Positions 32,928-43,549 of a stretch of 64,000 nucleotides of DNA are shown in pieces. A program made the translations under genes and the position numbers. Within the stretch, counting starts at the first letter, position 1. Every line of letters begins with the position of its first letter. Origin of the DNA: Eumeta japonica (lineage: Eukaryota; Arthropoda; Insecta; Lepidoptera; Psychidae); assembly GCA_005406025.1 (NCBI GenBank), contig BGZK01001248.1, positions 118,559-182,558 of the forward strand. The letters run 5' to 3'. The notes under the pieces were generated by a model. It had not been told where the DNA came from. It saw only the letters and a program-made list of their open reading frames with translations, and made no database searches.

Positions 32928-34240
32928 AGACCATTTTCATTTCTAAGTTCCCACTATAGAAGCTGAAAAGTTTTCCTAAAATTGGGAAGTTACTGCTTTT
33001 AGTCGGATTTTTGAAAATCGAATATTCACCAGATCTTGACGCTTTAGGGTTCCATGAATTTATTTCGATCATTTTCCCAGTGGTGTTTGTGTGTGTGTGC
33101 GCAAGCCTTTCATAACTTTTGAACGAATTAACCGAAACGCAGTTTGCAACATTGAAAAGGGGTCCACTCAATTTAAACTTCCTAAAACGTTGAACTAATT
33201 TCACCCTGTAAATTTTACAGGAATCACAAAAAAGTTTTCAGAAACATGTTTTTCGGAATAAGTTTTAGATTATTCTACCAATCGTAACAAAAATCCAATC
33301 AGCTCTTCTGTTTAAACAGTTGCATCGACTGCCACAAACTGTATAAAAGTTGGTTAATTTGTTCAAGAGATATCATTCGAAAAATTTAAAAAAAAAGTTT
33401 TTCTTACACTTTTTTGTAAACCACTACACCGATAAATTCCAAAATATAACTAGTCGTCCACCTCAAAAAATTACATCAATCGTTTTTAAATGCATTATAA
33501 TCGGTTTAGTCCTACAAAACATATTGTTGGAGAAAAATTTTTCAAAAAGGGTTCCTAGCATCTTTTCCAAACTACTCCATCGATAAATCTAACCAAATTA
33601 TCCTTAAAATATAACGTTGATTGTCGCAAACTGAATCAAAATCGGTCGATTCGTTCGAGATATATCATTAACGAAAAAGTTAAAAAAAAAGATTATATGA
33701 ATATCATGTGAAATTCTTGATGGATCGCTGTTACGTATTCAGTCAACAACGTGTAATGCCAAAAAAACATATCAAAATCGAATAATTTGTTCAAAAGATA
33801 TCGTGGTGGAAACATTTAAAAAATAATGTTTTTTAACTTCCCATGATGAAAACTGAATAATTTTCAGAAATAAGGAAGAGACTGTTTCAGTCCGATTCCA
33901 AAATCGGATTTTCATCAGATCTTAATGTTTTAGAGGCCTAAGACTATTTTGACCATTTGAATGATTTGGATCATTGGAAACTGCATAAAATCAGTTGGTT
34001 TGTTCAAGAGATACCGTTAACAAAAAAAAACTGTTTTTTTTTCAAATAACTTCTAAGTTCTTGGTGGATTGATGTTAAGCTATCTGTCAACTTCTTTGCT
34101 TAAAAAACTGCGTCGAATATTCCGAAGGAGATCAAAATCGACGAAGGCGTTCAACAGATATTTTACTTTTAAATTTAAAACAATAGCATTTTATTTAAAT
34201 AAATTTAGATGTTCGACGAGCTGAAAACATATTAAAATTG
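32928..34240 (+). repeat. Long dispersed repeat ('aacttccc' family), copy 1
   Basis: Starts near cattttcatttctaagttcc and runs through text such as cagatcttgacgctttaggg, then (tg)n, then ttttgaacgaattaaccgaa, agttgcatcgactgccacaa and gttcaagagatatc. The same words in the same order occur at 63,020-64,000, and heads or tails occur at 55,020-55,813 and 59,905-60,090. A second head (ttaacttcccatgatgaaaa) restarts at about 33,836, so the copy is nested or tandem. No protein motif is seen; it resembles a non-autonomous element common in insects. Confidence 0.7.
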
Positions 34241-34617
34241 TATTTTTGACTTTGGAGAGCTTGTAAAGGTACATAAATCGATATTTTGAAGTCAAATTCT
34301 ATAATTTACTCCTAGCTATATTTTTGTAGACTTTTAACTTGAAAGTAACAAAAAATTTACGAAATAGGCCTACAAGGTCGACCGTTTTTCGAATTTACGA
34401 GCTCAATAAACTTTTGAGCTTCGAGACAACTGTGTTCATGTACTCGAGGAGCACCAAAAACGCATCGACTAAAAATATCAGAGCGGGAAGTTTAGGGGAC
34501 GGCTTGCAGGGTCGAAGGTCTTACAGGTTTTTTCAGCTTAGGGTAAGTAATCGAGAGCTGTAAATTTTACCGAAAACTCAAAATCATTGATGGAGCTGGA
34601 CGCAGGGCCGGGTCGGT
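34241..34617. other. Non-coding stretch
   Basis: The 74-codon plus frame at 34,339-34,563 ends beside TTAGG|GTAAGT (donor-like, ~34,540) and a nearby ttttttcag. These signals are too close together to define an exon. Confidence 0.4.
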
Positions 34618-34623
34618 ACTCAC

Positions 34624-34716
34624 CGACGCCCCTCGACCACGCACGCCGTTCCGACGTCCCCTCCCGTCCGCCGCTCTCGCGTTACGCCTGTCGTATTGGA
34701 ACGTGTCCCCGCACAT
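34624..34716 (-). CDS. Candidate start exon, Arg/Gly-rich, with strong donor
   Basis: Minus-strand ATG at 34,716-34,714 opens 31 codons without a stop and reaches GGCGTCG|GTGAGT (donor 34,623-34,618) in phase 0. The peptide begins M C G D T F Q Y D R R N and becomes rich in Arg, Gly and Ala, as expected in CpG-rich DNA, so coding is uncertain; it may equally be an untranslated first exon with the same donor. The exon occupies a compact CpG-rich block (34,600-34,760). It lies on the same strand as the start exons at 38,796 and 3,026 and could be an alternative promoter of one gene. Phase 0 does not fit the phase required by the 8.4-kb microexon reading R V L S H. Confidence 0.35.
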
Positions 34717-34764
34717 CCTCGTGTGATGCGAGATCACCTATTTGTCTGCGTTGAATGACGGTGC

Positions 34765-35180
34765 GAGATACGCCTGTCCAGATCTTGTGTAATTTTATCT
34801 TTCAGTCCTTGTATTTCGAAAATCGATACAAACATAAATGTATCACGAAAATTGGCCAAGTGGGGCCGCACTCTCGCAATGAGGGCTGTGCACTGCAACA
34901 CAATATGATTTGTGTTTATTACTTAAAAGGGATTATTATCCTTCAATCATTTGTGGATTCCTAGAATGAGCGCGACTCACACTTGACCGATATATATATA
35001 TTCGAGACCCTGACAATAAGTGCTTTCATTTTATATATTTTATATGCATTAGTACATGATACAGATTGCATTTTTTTTTAATTTCTAATTTACTCTCCAA
35101 AAGTGACTCTCATATTTAAAATTAATTTATTTAGATTACACGATGGTGTTTGGGTCACAGGTATGTGTATCAACTCGTCT
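34765..35180. other. AT-rich non-coding stretch
   Basis: Short (ta)n near 34,990-35,005. No gene seen. Confidence 0.55.
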
Positions 35181-35194
35181 ACTGACTCAATCAG

Positions 35195-35290
35195 TCCAGT
35201 ACATACAGAACCATAACAAACGGATAGACAGACAGACAGACACTCGAGTGAGCTCCCTTTTTTCACTTGGAGTTGCGGAACCCTAAGTGC
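35195..35290 (-). repeat. Truncated copy of the 'agggttccg' repeat, minus strand
   Basis: Read on the minus strand: agggttccgcaactccaag ... tgtctgtctgtctgtctatccg. Same head as the copy starting at 35,499 but in the opposite orientation. Contains (gaca)n at ~35,230-35,245. Confidence 0.65.
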
Positions 35291-35403
35291 GCACAAGTTT
35301 CGCTGCAGCTTACAAACGTACCGGTTACAGACTACGCCTATATAAGCTATCACCCGGTCTCGCGCTGTGGACTCTTTTTTCCTCTCTAAGATCGCTATGC
35401 CAA

Positions 35404-35413
35404 AGATGGCGCT
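35404..35413 (+). promoter_or_regulatory. Third CTCF-like core (AGATGGCGCT)
   Basis: The 10-mer matches the core of the pair at 1.4-1.6 kb. A single occurrence, between two repeat copies. Confidence 0.2.
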
Positions 35414-35498
35414 TCTGGATACGATATCGACAAATTCATGACGGGCGTTCACCCGATAACGGTTTTGGAGACGAGATTTTCTTTGTAATGTTAGCTTT

Positions 35499-36189
35499 TA
35501 GGGTTCCGTACCTCAAAAGAAAAAACGCAACCCTTACAAGATCACTTTTTTGTCCGTCCGTCCGTCCGTCCGTCCATCCATCTGTCTGTCTGTTAAGACC
35601 CTTTATCTCGGATAAGTATTCAATTGAAATTAAAACCATATATGTAAGTTTATAGTCCCTTGAATTTGTGAAAATATCAAACTTCTAAATTAACGTGAGG
35701 AAAACATACGGCAGTTTATGCCGCACAAAACATATATTAAGACACTCTCAAGGGAATCAAAATTTAAAGGGTATTTTCCGTTGACCTAGAACTATGAAGT
35801 TTGACAAGAAATACCGTATTTTTCTACAAGTATAAGAAAAAAATCTAAAAGTCGTACATTTGTAATTAAATCATAAAAGTCTTTATTTTTTAAAGTACGT
35901 AATCAGTCATCGAGGTTAAACAACGGTTTGCGCGGTCATAACTGTGTGAGTAACCATATCTTTTGTAGAATTTTTTTAAACTTTTACTAACTTATACAAA
36001 AGAAAAAAATCTGGAAGCCGTATATTTTTTTAATTAAATCACAAAATAAAACAGGGTCTTTATACAAGGAACGGCGGTCCAAATTTTGAATTTGTCGTAC
36101 GAAAGAGTTTCATTAGCACAAGCTTAAGCAGATTTTTAAATATTTTCATCTGTACTGCATTTCTTTGTGACGATGACTTCGGAACCCTA
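35499..36189 (+). mobile_element. 'agggttccgtacc' lepidopteran repeat with inverted ends
   Basis: Begins tagggttccgtacctcaaaa, continues with (tccg)n then (tctg)n (35,552-35,593), and ends cttcggaacccta, so the two ends are short inverted repeats (AGGGTTCCG / CGGAACCCT). This head plus the tccg/tctg run is a family I recognise from many Lepidoptera. About 690 bp and AT-rich inside, with no coding capacity. Opposite-strand frames of 120-122 codons around 35.1-35.65 kb are produced by this repeat and its neighbour. Confidence 0.75.
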
Positions 36190-36259
36190 TTATCAACATG
36201 GTCCGATACGCTCTTGGCCAATTTCTTTTTATTAGCACACTATCGAGTCACGACCGCTC

Positions 36260-36470
36260 ACAATGCTTTTACTTCGAACGAAGGTAGCTACACCCGAGCG
36301 GGTCGGGGCCGACGGCTTAACGTGCTCCGCGAGGCACGAAGCGACTTCGGTCGGACTTGAGCTCAAACTTAAGCACACTTGAGTCCGAGGCGCATCAGTC
36401 GTTTCGTGCATTGCGATCGGCATACGAGCGCCGTTCATACCGGCCGAGGGCGCCGCTGTCGTTCGCCCCG
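36260..36470 (-). mobile_element. SINE body fragment, minus strand
   Basis: On the minus strand: cgtgcctcgcggagcacgtt, then aagccgtcggccccgacccg, the diagnostic lepidopteran body text also seen in the copies at 21.5 and 27.7 kb. The tRNA-like head is not evident. The 68-codon minus frame here belongs to it. Confidence 0.65.
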
Positions 36471-38252
36471 TCGCTCTAATGCTCGCTTACAACTACGATG
36501 GAGTTGCTGAGCCGATTCTAGGTACCAAATGGAATTAAAACTTCAAATAGACAAATTGCTTACACGTATACTGACCCTTGGCACATCGGATTTCATATAG
36601 ATGTATTATTGTTACTTTATCGCAATAGGGTAGTTCATATTTTTTTCTAATTATTACTGCATTCATAATTACTGTATTTAAAATTCCTTTATTCGAGTGT
36701 ACTGTAAACATATTTTTTTTAATTTTAAAAATACCTGAATATTGACTTTTTTGAATTGCTAATTAGACAGAGAAGGCTCTAGTACCCAGTGACGTCATTG
36801 TCCACTAGCGCCGTACAGAATAAAGTTAAACTCCGCTTCTCAAGAGAGAGAAGCATATATTTTTCGATCGCTCGTAGCTCATCGTTTTATTAACCGATTT
36901 TCATTTCGATAGGGTTTTTAGTCGTCGTGTCAAGTCATCTTAGATGATTCATCAATAAATACAATATTCTAAGCGTCAGTAAGTGCCCTGTAATTTGATG
37001 ACAAGGACCTTAAGCCCAGACAATTTTCCACTGCCTTGTATTATGCTTGTACGTATCTTCAGTTTCTTAATATAACAGTAGACGTATGTAGCGCTCAGTG
37101 AAACCGTTCTTAAGGGCATTTAAATCTAGAGCCAATATAGTGAATTGTACATTTTCGACGGTCGTCGTTTAGAATAATCGACAACCGTTTACAACGAGCG
37201 CATGCAGATGGTTCCGTAGACATCGAATCTGTCTCGATGTTCTGACAGAGAATACATAATTTATCGCTTGTCAAGTGACAAATGATCTGGCTTGATATTT
37301 AAATAAGTTAATCACTCATGTCTAATCGAGATGCGCACGAGGACAGTTTTTATGCCGGTCTATTTTATTCGATATCTTAAAACAACGAGATCGTACTGGT
37401 GGACAAATCCATCCAAGACACGACCGCTCGCTTTCACGCCGTAATGAAACTCACGTATTTACAAGATTTACAAGAACTGTTGAACTTATATTGTTGAATT
37501 TATAATATTTCTAATAGGGACAACACATAATCTGTACATATACATTTCTCATGGGCACATCACGTTGTGATCAAGCTCTAAGAAAGGGTTATTATAAATT
37601 TCGATCTCGGACGGCGGCAAAAGGTTAAAACACAACTCCACCTGCATATGTGTAGAATTTGATCAAACACGCAGTAATTGTCCCCAATAAATTGATGCAA
37701 ATCAGAACGTTGCGTGCGAGCTCGTCGTAGACTGTCACTGTAGTTGACTCAGTTAAACTGAATTTTTTAGATGCATAGTGTTGTTGGCGTATCGAATGAA
37801 GTACCAACAACTGTAGAAATAGTTGTTGTATTCTGAATAAATAAGAAGAAAACAATGTAAAATTATTTTTTTTTGCATAACCTTCGGATGACTGAACACG
37901 ACAGCGGCGTATTCTCTTCGGTAAGATATTGCCCGAAATAATTTTATTGTGAATAATACGTATTGTATACACTTCAAAGCCTCTATTTTATTGTGAATAA
38001 TACATATTATAACTTCACAGACAGTAATACTCGGGGTTGTTACGGTAATTTTGATAGGACTGTGAGTGTTGATGAAAAATTTCGAGTTATAAGCTTTTCC
38101 ATAGGTTCAAATAGGAACAAGTTGCAAATGGAACTAGGCTATCAATTCTCACTACGGACAATAAAGATATCATCAAATCGATAATGGGTCGAGGAAGTTC
38201 TCGACACTCGATCAAATCGAATATGCTAAACGATATTAAAACGTAAACTTAC
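36471..38252. other. Non-coding stretch
   Basis: No gene supported. The 115-codon minus frame (37,625-37,972) is AT-rich without a motif. At 37,935-38,005 the words attttattgtgaataata and tattttattgtgaataata form a direct repeat 48 bp apart. Confidence 0.5.
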
Positions 38253-38314
38253 GATAAATCCGAACACAGCGCGAGTAATCGTAAACTGGGTCGGCTACGA
38301 TAGATATCGATTGA
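38253..38314 (-). CDS. Possible 62-nt exon with acceptor and donor
   Basis: On the minus strand gtaactttacag precedes 62 nt that end at ATC|GTAAGT. Two of three frames are open. The frame required if spliced directly from the 38,781-38,796 start exon (phase 1) hits TAG after five codons, so it cannot follow that exon productively; it may be an untranslated or alternative exon, or chance. It lies 470 bp downstream of the start exon. Confidence 0.2.
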
Positions 38315-38639
38315 CTGTAAAGTTACACGTAGAGCTTTTAACCTAAAATCAAAATGGCGTGCATTCGTGTAACACTCTTACTGGAATCCAACGACTTACA
38401 AGTAACCACGTCACGTTACAATTCTCAAATGTGGCAAGAGGTGGCATGTACGACCGTGCACACGCATCGCCCCGCTACGCCGACGTGTAGCCATATCGAA
38501 GGGTTTGCGTAATCGTGCACGCAATTGTGTAAACCTTCAAAACTGGCGCGACACGTCGATCAATCGTCGAATGCACATTTCCCTGTGCCGACAGTCGCGA
38601 ATCGAACCTACGCAAAAGGTGTCTATTCGAACGGCTCAG

Positions 38640-39060
38640 TGACGTGAATACACACAGGTATATATGTCGTTAGGTCTTTATTTAGCCGAGAAATAGCACG
38701 AAAACTGGTTCGCTTCGCACGGGCCGCCGTGCGCGCGCGGGCGTAGACGTTCAATTGAAAGCGTTGGAAAGCGCACTCACCTCGCGTCGCCGCCATGTTG
38801 AGACGCCGGGACAAAGGAAATTCCTTTTTTTTTTTTTTCATTTTCTACCGCAACCGCGGTAGCATTTTCTACCGAAACCGGAGGTCTGTTTAGGTAGGTT
38901 TCGGATGTGTTTTGGTTTTTTTTGTCACACCACGACGTTAGCGACGAAGGGCGCGCGGGCGCGGCGCGAGACGTGCACCGCTGCATTTACCGAGCGATAC
39001 TGACCTAGACGGTGCAGGGCTGCATTCGCGCATACCGATGTCGCAGTCCGTGTTGTATTT
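38640..39060 (-). promoter_or_regulatory. CpG-island promoter, minus strand
   Basis: A CpG-rich region (cgcgcgggcgcggcgcgagac and others) upstream of, and around, the TISU-type start at 38,796. On the minus strand an A-rich 5' UTR-like stretch (poly-A 38,825-38,838) precedes the ATG. Palindromic words ctaccgcaaccgcggtag sit at about 38,846-38,863. No TATA box is seen at a suitable place, consistent with a CpG/TISU promoter. The long minus frames of 69 and 72 codons here arise from the same DNA. Confidence 0.5.
38781..38796 (-). CDS. Candidate first coding exon: TISU-like ATG then donor
   Basis: Minus strand CAACATGGCGGC (ATG at 38,796-38,794) is an exact TISU/YY1 context, which marks genes with short 5' leaders. 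The frame reads M A A T R plus one base and meets a near-ideal donor, CGAG|GTGAGT (38,780-38,775). It lies in a CpG island. The exon ends in phase 1, which is precisely the phase needed by the 42-nt microexon at 8,442-8,483; joined they would read M A A T R D R V L S H I K E M P K A S. The implied intron of ~30.3 kb is long but plausible for a regulatory or cytoskeletal gene. The protein family is not recognised. Chance agreement of phase is one in three, so the link is tentative. Confidence 0.5.
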
Positions 39061-40744
39061 TAGTCTGATTGTTGAAAGTGCCACATCGAATTTTACGCCG
39101 TTAAGCAATAAAGGTGTAATATTTCAGTTTTTCTGAAAATAAAACATATTAATTTACATAGAGAGTGATAACTGAAATATTTTGTTCTGTAATAATTCTA
39201 ACTATACGCGCTTTTATGCATGAATTGGCATGTTATTTATATTAAAATTTTTCATTTATATTGAGTTACCTAACACTTCATATCTCCACATTAAAAATAA
39301 CTAACTAATTTTCTAGAAGTGTTACCTCATACTACGACTATTACCTACCTGATACCTTAAAAACAAATTAATATGTTACTAAAACACAAGTAGATCGATT
39401 GAAATCAAAATTTTATTTTTGACACTAGGTGGTACTTTAAACATACTTCTCTACAAAGATGTCAATTGGAAGAAACCAATACTTCCACAACGTTTATGAC
39501 AAATAAAACTGGCACACTCCAAAAAATGGCGCAAAGTGCCCATACGATTATACTAGTCTCGAGTAGAGAATTTTCATGAGTCTTACTTAGGCGTCACGGT
39601 GAATAAAATATGAGTTAAACACGAGAGCTGTTAAAATACACTATGAAGATAGAGTTATAACTTGTAATCGCATGGAAATGACGTATTGTCTGTCTTTTAT
39701 ACCGTTAGTAACTTAGGACTTCATTAGTCTTTTTTATAATTAGAGTTGCACTTATAGCAGATGGAAGGACGGGACAAATGCCGCGATGAATGGGAAATAC
39801 GGAAAAAACACGAAAATCATGTAAAATTCCTTAACTAAATACAAAAAAAAAAATTTTTCCCGTGAACCGTAGTCGAAAAAGTAGGTACAGACTACGTATT
39901 CTCTGAGCTATTTGTTTGTGTGTTAAGCAAGCTTTGTGCCGCCCAGTTGCAGAGTTAGAGATGCTTAAGTGAGATAGTATATTAGTTGACTTCTATAACC
40001 ATAACTTGATATATTGATATATTGCAAAGCCTTCAGTATGAATTGAGAAAAACTCTTTTTAGCTCCAATACCGTAATGAGACGTAGCATGATTCGACATT
40101 AAGACTTAGAGTCGTTAAAACGACACTTCACATGTTGACGTGCCTTAAAGGAATACCTAAAGATGTTCATGAATCGTTGAAGTAGGGCTTGAAGTCCTGA
40201 AACAGACATCAAAAGCGCTGTTCTATGTTTCAAAGGGCGAAAAGGGAAATCCAAACTTCAAAAATGAACCCGAAAAGTTCAGAAAAAAGTTTTAATAGAC
40301 TTAAGCATACTCTAACACGAAGACAGACGTTATAGGTCTATACTCTCAGCTGAGCGGTACCTGATAATGTTATTGTCATATCGTAGCAGTGATAGAGTCC
40401 ATCCGGTTGATATGGTATTGTGAAAAGGTAATTGATTAAACTAAATTTATATTAGTAACAATAAAGTAGTAGCAAATTAGTAGCAATAAAGGTGTAGGTT
40501 GTTTTTCCTGCATAGTTGAAATGGTAACTTAACTTTTTTTTTAATATATATCATAGGGTACACAAAGCAATAATTAAGATAGTGTAAATGTGTGTTAATT
40601 ATGCATTATCGTTATATTGTACATTTGATTAGGAAATGCAAAAATTACATCGCACCATGTGATTTCCATGCAGGTCCGCCATTGTAAACGACAAACATTT
40701 AAATAGCAACAAACACTCTCGAAATGTCATTAAACGGGGTCACA
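39061..40744. other. Non-coding stretch
   Basis: AT-rich, no gene. The cagtagcaaattagtagcaataaagg words near 40,460-40,490 form a small direct repeat. If the split gene model is right, the area right of 39.06 kb is upstream flanking DNA. Confidence 0.5.
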
Positions 40745-41010
40745 AACTTCTCTCTGTAGCATGAAAAGCCTCCCCGCCCACCCTACCGGCCCTAGAGTGA
40801 CGTACGGTCAGGCGGCCTGTCTTCAAAGAAACACATATCACCGGTCTCTCATGCTCCCAGAAAACGGTTTGACATGCTTGACTTGTCAAAATGGAACACT
40901 CATGATTATTGACAGCTCCCCTAGCAACTGTCTCCGTATGCCGACCTCGGCGTCCGAGTCCAAGTTTCCGCGTCTCATGGGCGCCTGAACAGATTTAACC
41001 GTAACTCAGC
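40745..41010. promoter_or_regulatory. Enhancer-like segment with TALE-homeodomain motifs
   Basis: A compact GC-balanced block in AT-rich DNA. It contains TGACAG (Meis/Hth core, ~40,911) within tgattattgacag, TTGACA/TTGTCAA words at ~40,868-40,889, a second catgattatt at ~41,031, and a gtgacgtacg near 40,797. The 75-codon plus frame has no motif and no splice sites. The site content suggests an enhancer bound by homeodomain cofactors, but this is motif-level inference. Confidence 0.25.
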
Positions 41011-42331
41011 TCGGGCCGGTGTCAAAAAACATCATGATTATTCAGTATCTTGAAAAACGTACGTCAGTATTTTAACGATTTGTGAAATTCTTCATGTACG
41101 CGCCGGGTCTACTCTACCCGTTGAAAGGGGCTGACGACCTGGTCAAAATCGAGGGTCAACTTCGGTTACAAGACCGCACGCCGTGGAAAAGTTTATGGAA
41201 GATTTATGTATAATAGTGAACGTAGAATAGATTAAACTATTGAAACTATTATATATGGCGTGATATTTTTTTCTCAGAGAACACTCATTTTCTGAGATAT
41301 CCAATATTTTAACACTGATTCTGACGCGTCAAATGATCACAATATCGTATCTGAATATTTCTAGGTGTCTTTCAACGTCCATGTATATTTTATGTATCTC
41401 TAGTAACCTGTACATTGGGTTGTCTCAAAGTAGAGTCACAACAGAATGAGCAAGGGCTAGCGCAAGGGCTGTCACAAATATGTACCGAAGGTTATATATA
41501 CGCATTTATAACTATCAGGAGTCATTAAAATTAGCTGCGATAAATAAATAATTTTGTAGTACAAACTCAAGTAAAAAAGTTCTCAGTACTATTAAAAGGT
41601 TAAAACTTCAAAGAACGAAATAAGCGGACTTAGTATGAGCTTTGCAAATATTAACCAAAACAAAGAAAATCGATGAAATCCATTTGATGAAATTGGAAGT
41701 ATAAAATTAACTCTCGCGTTAAACCCATTTACCCACTCTATGCCAGCGCGGACAGAAATATCAGACATTGCTAATTAAATGTGTCGGACAAAAAAAACTA
41801 CGTGGAAAACATAAGTTAAATGTGCGGAGATCAATGTTATTTGTGATTGCGTCTCTTTCTTATCTCCCATCGCGTTCGACGGCGTAAATCATTATCCCAA
41901 TTGTTATGGCAACACGAACGCCGTCTTGCTGATAAACTAGGGGCTCAGAGTTTTTGTCGTCAACGAGAAAAAAAATTATCTACTCAGGCAACCTGACTTG
42001 TGTTGCTGTAGGTCCCCAGTTGATACGACGACGTGCTGACACGACCCAGCGTTTTACATTCTCCTTTTATGCGAACATCGCGCCGGGTCTTGAACACGGG
42101 CAAGCTCATTCGAAGCGATATGAGATAGGACAGCGACTGACCTAACGTGAAATGTAAAGAATCTAGTAGAAATGAGAATATTACTGCATTTTTGATTGTG
42201 TCATAGCAGTTAAATAAGAGATTTAAAAAATGCATTATGTCGTAATACATATGCAATAATTGTTTTGAAATTGATGATGTATCGTTTTGTATCATAAATT
42301 TTTGAAAGAATTGATATCATAATTAATTTGT
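41011..42331. other. Non-coding stretch
   Basis: No gene supported. A less AT-rich patch at 41,850-42,140 includes ttgttatggcaaca (RFX X-box-like, ~41,900). The 63- and 103-codon frames across it on opposite strands show no motif. Confidence 0.45.
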
Positions 42332-42333
42332 TA

Positions 42334-43362
42334 TAAGGTCGGGGAAAAGTTTTGTCGTATTTTATATACGAATTCAAGTTAATTTTTTATTATATTTTAT
42401 TTATATTTAATTACAATATTTTGTTTAACAACTTATGGCCGTTTTGTAGGTAGCCAGCCACATTGCTGTAAAAATTTTGGAACTTTTCTGATCAAAAAAC
42501 TGCGACAAGTAGTTTTGACAGTCCTCTCTTGGTGTTAACTTAACACTCCCTAAAGAATTCTGAAGTGACCGAAACTGGTGAAAATCTGAGGGTGCAAGGT
42601 CAGGGCTGTATGGTGGGTGCTTTAACACTTCCCAACTACACTCTCCCAATATTTACTGAGTGTTTAAACATGTGTGTGGTCTGGCGTAGTCATGGTGAAA
42701 AACCCCACCCTTTCGGTTGATCTACTCCGGCCGTTTTTGCTCTACTTCTTGCTTGAGTCTCATCAGCTGTTGGCAGTAGAGATCCGAAATGATGGTTTTG
42801 CCCGGCGGTAAAAGCTCATAATGAATGATGCCCTTCCAATCCCACCATACACATGGCATCAACTTATCGCGAGTTAATCCGGGTTTCGCTATAGTCTGTG
42901 GAGCTTCCTTGCCTTTTGACCATGATCTTTTTCGCACCTTCTTGTCATAGGTAATCTATTTTCCCTCACTAGTGATCAATTATTTCAAAAATGGTTTGTT
43001 TTCATTACATTTCGATAAAGAATCGTAAATGAGTACACGATTCATTACATTTCATTCAGTGAGCTCGTGTGGAAGACCGACATCTTTACGTTTATAGTTT
43101 TTCGCGGCTCGTATCGCATTTTTCCTTTTTGTGTAGTAAAATTTCAAAATGGATCAAATTTTAACGTTAGATTCATTCATTTTGGTGTACATAATAACAA
43201 CAGAAAAATGGCGGGACACCGTTTTTACTTTTTACTTTTCCTTTTATAAAATGTCACATATTTAGTGGTGTCTAAAATAGCCAGACACAAATCGCACAGC
43301 CAAAGAGATTTTACTGCATTTTTTTACGTATAAAACACGAAAAAACTTTACCTCCGACCTAA
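42334..43362 (-). mobile_element. Mariner element with internal deletion
   Basis: A 1,029-bp element between TA dinucleotides (42,332-42,333 and 43,363-43,364). The ends are inverted repeats: TAAGGTCGGGGAAAAGTTTT on the left and, inverted, TTAGGTCGGAGGTAAAGTTT on the right, each continuing with TCGTRTTTTATA. The transposase runs on the minus strand. The length is shorter than the roughly 1.3 kb of intact mariners, so sequence has been lost, mostly from the N-terminal helix-turn-helix part. Confidence 0.93.
42425..43310 (-). pseudogene. Decayed mariner (DD34D) transposase
   Basis: Pieces in order on the minus strand: a start-like segment with I L K F Y Y T K K (about 43,150), a deletion of most of the DNA-binding domain, then L P H E L T E near 43,065, M N E S C T H L R, then M R K R S W S K G K E A P Q T I A K P G and G I I H Y E L L P P G K T I (42,722-42,937), then G V F H H D Y A R P H T, which keeps the second catalytic Asp, then W E V L K H P P Y S P D L A P S D with the third Asp (42,425-42,649). 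The first catalytic Asp region (normally TGDEKW) is scrambled to TSEGK. There are several frameshifts and stops, so it is inactive. The two visible open frames of 71 and 74 codons are its best-preserved blocks. Confidence 0.93.
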
Positions 43363-43364
43363 TA

Positions 43365-43493
43365 CATTGCTTTTCAGGTTGTGCTCGAGTGCCGATATCC
43401 GACATACACTCATTGGTTTATTATCGTTCTTCATCTAAAAATAGGCCAAAATATCTGCAATTACTAATATAAACTAAATTGTATTTCAATTAT
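43365..43493. other. Non-coding between mariner and hairpin
   Basis: AT-rich, nothing recognised. Confidence 0.5.
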
Positions 43494-43549
43494 AAATAAT
43501 CGTAAATCACATTTTATTTATTAAAATAAAATGTGATTTACGATTATTT
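43494..43549. repeat. Perfect hairpin, 26-bp arms and 4-nt loop
   Basis: aaataatcgtaaatcacatt continues to ttattt, then loop atta, then the exact reverse complement. At 56 nt with a fully paired 26-bp stem it is the longest hairpin in the window. It lies 130 bp beyond the mariner end. Perfect pairing and a tiny loop argue against a standard miRNA precursor and for a recent inverted duplication. Confidence 0.9.

Noticed and set aside
35090..35655. Overlapping 120- and 122-codon frames on opposite strands
   Set aside because: They lie over the two 'agggttccg' repeat copies and their tccg/gaca runs.
43494..43549. miRNA precursor
   Set aside because: The stem is perfectly paired for 26 bp with a 4-nt loop and very AT-rich; animal precursors normally have bulges and larger loops. 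I also looked by eye for several known insect miRNA sequences and saw none in the window.
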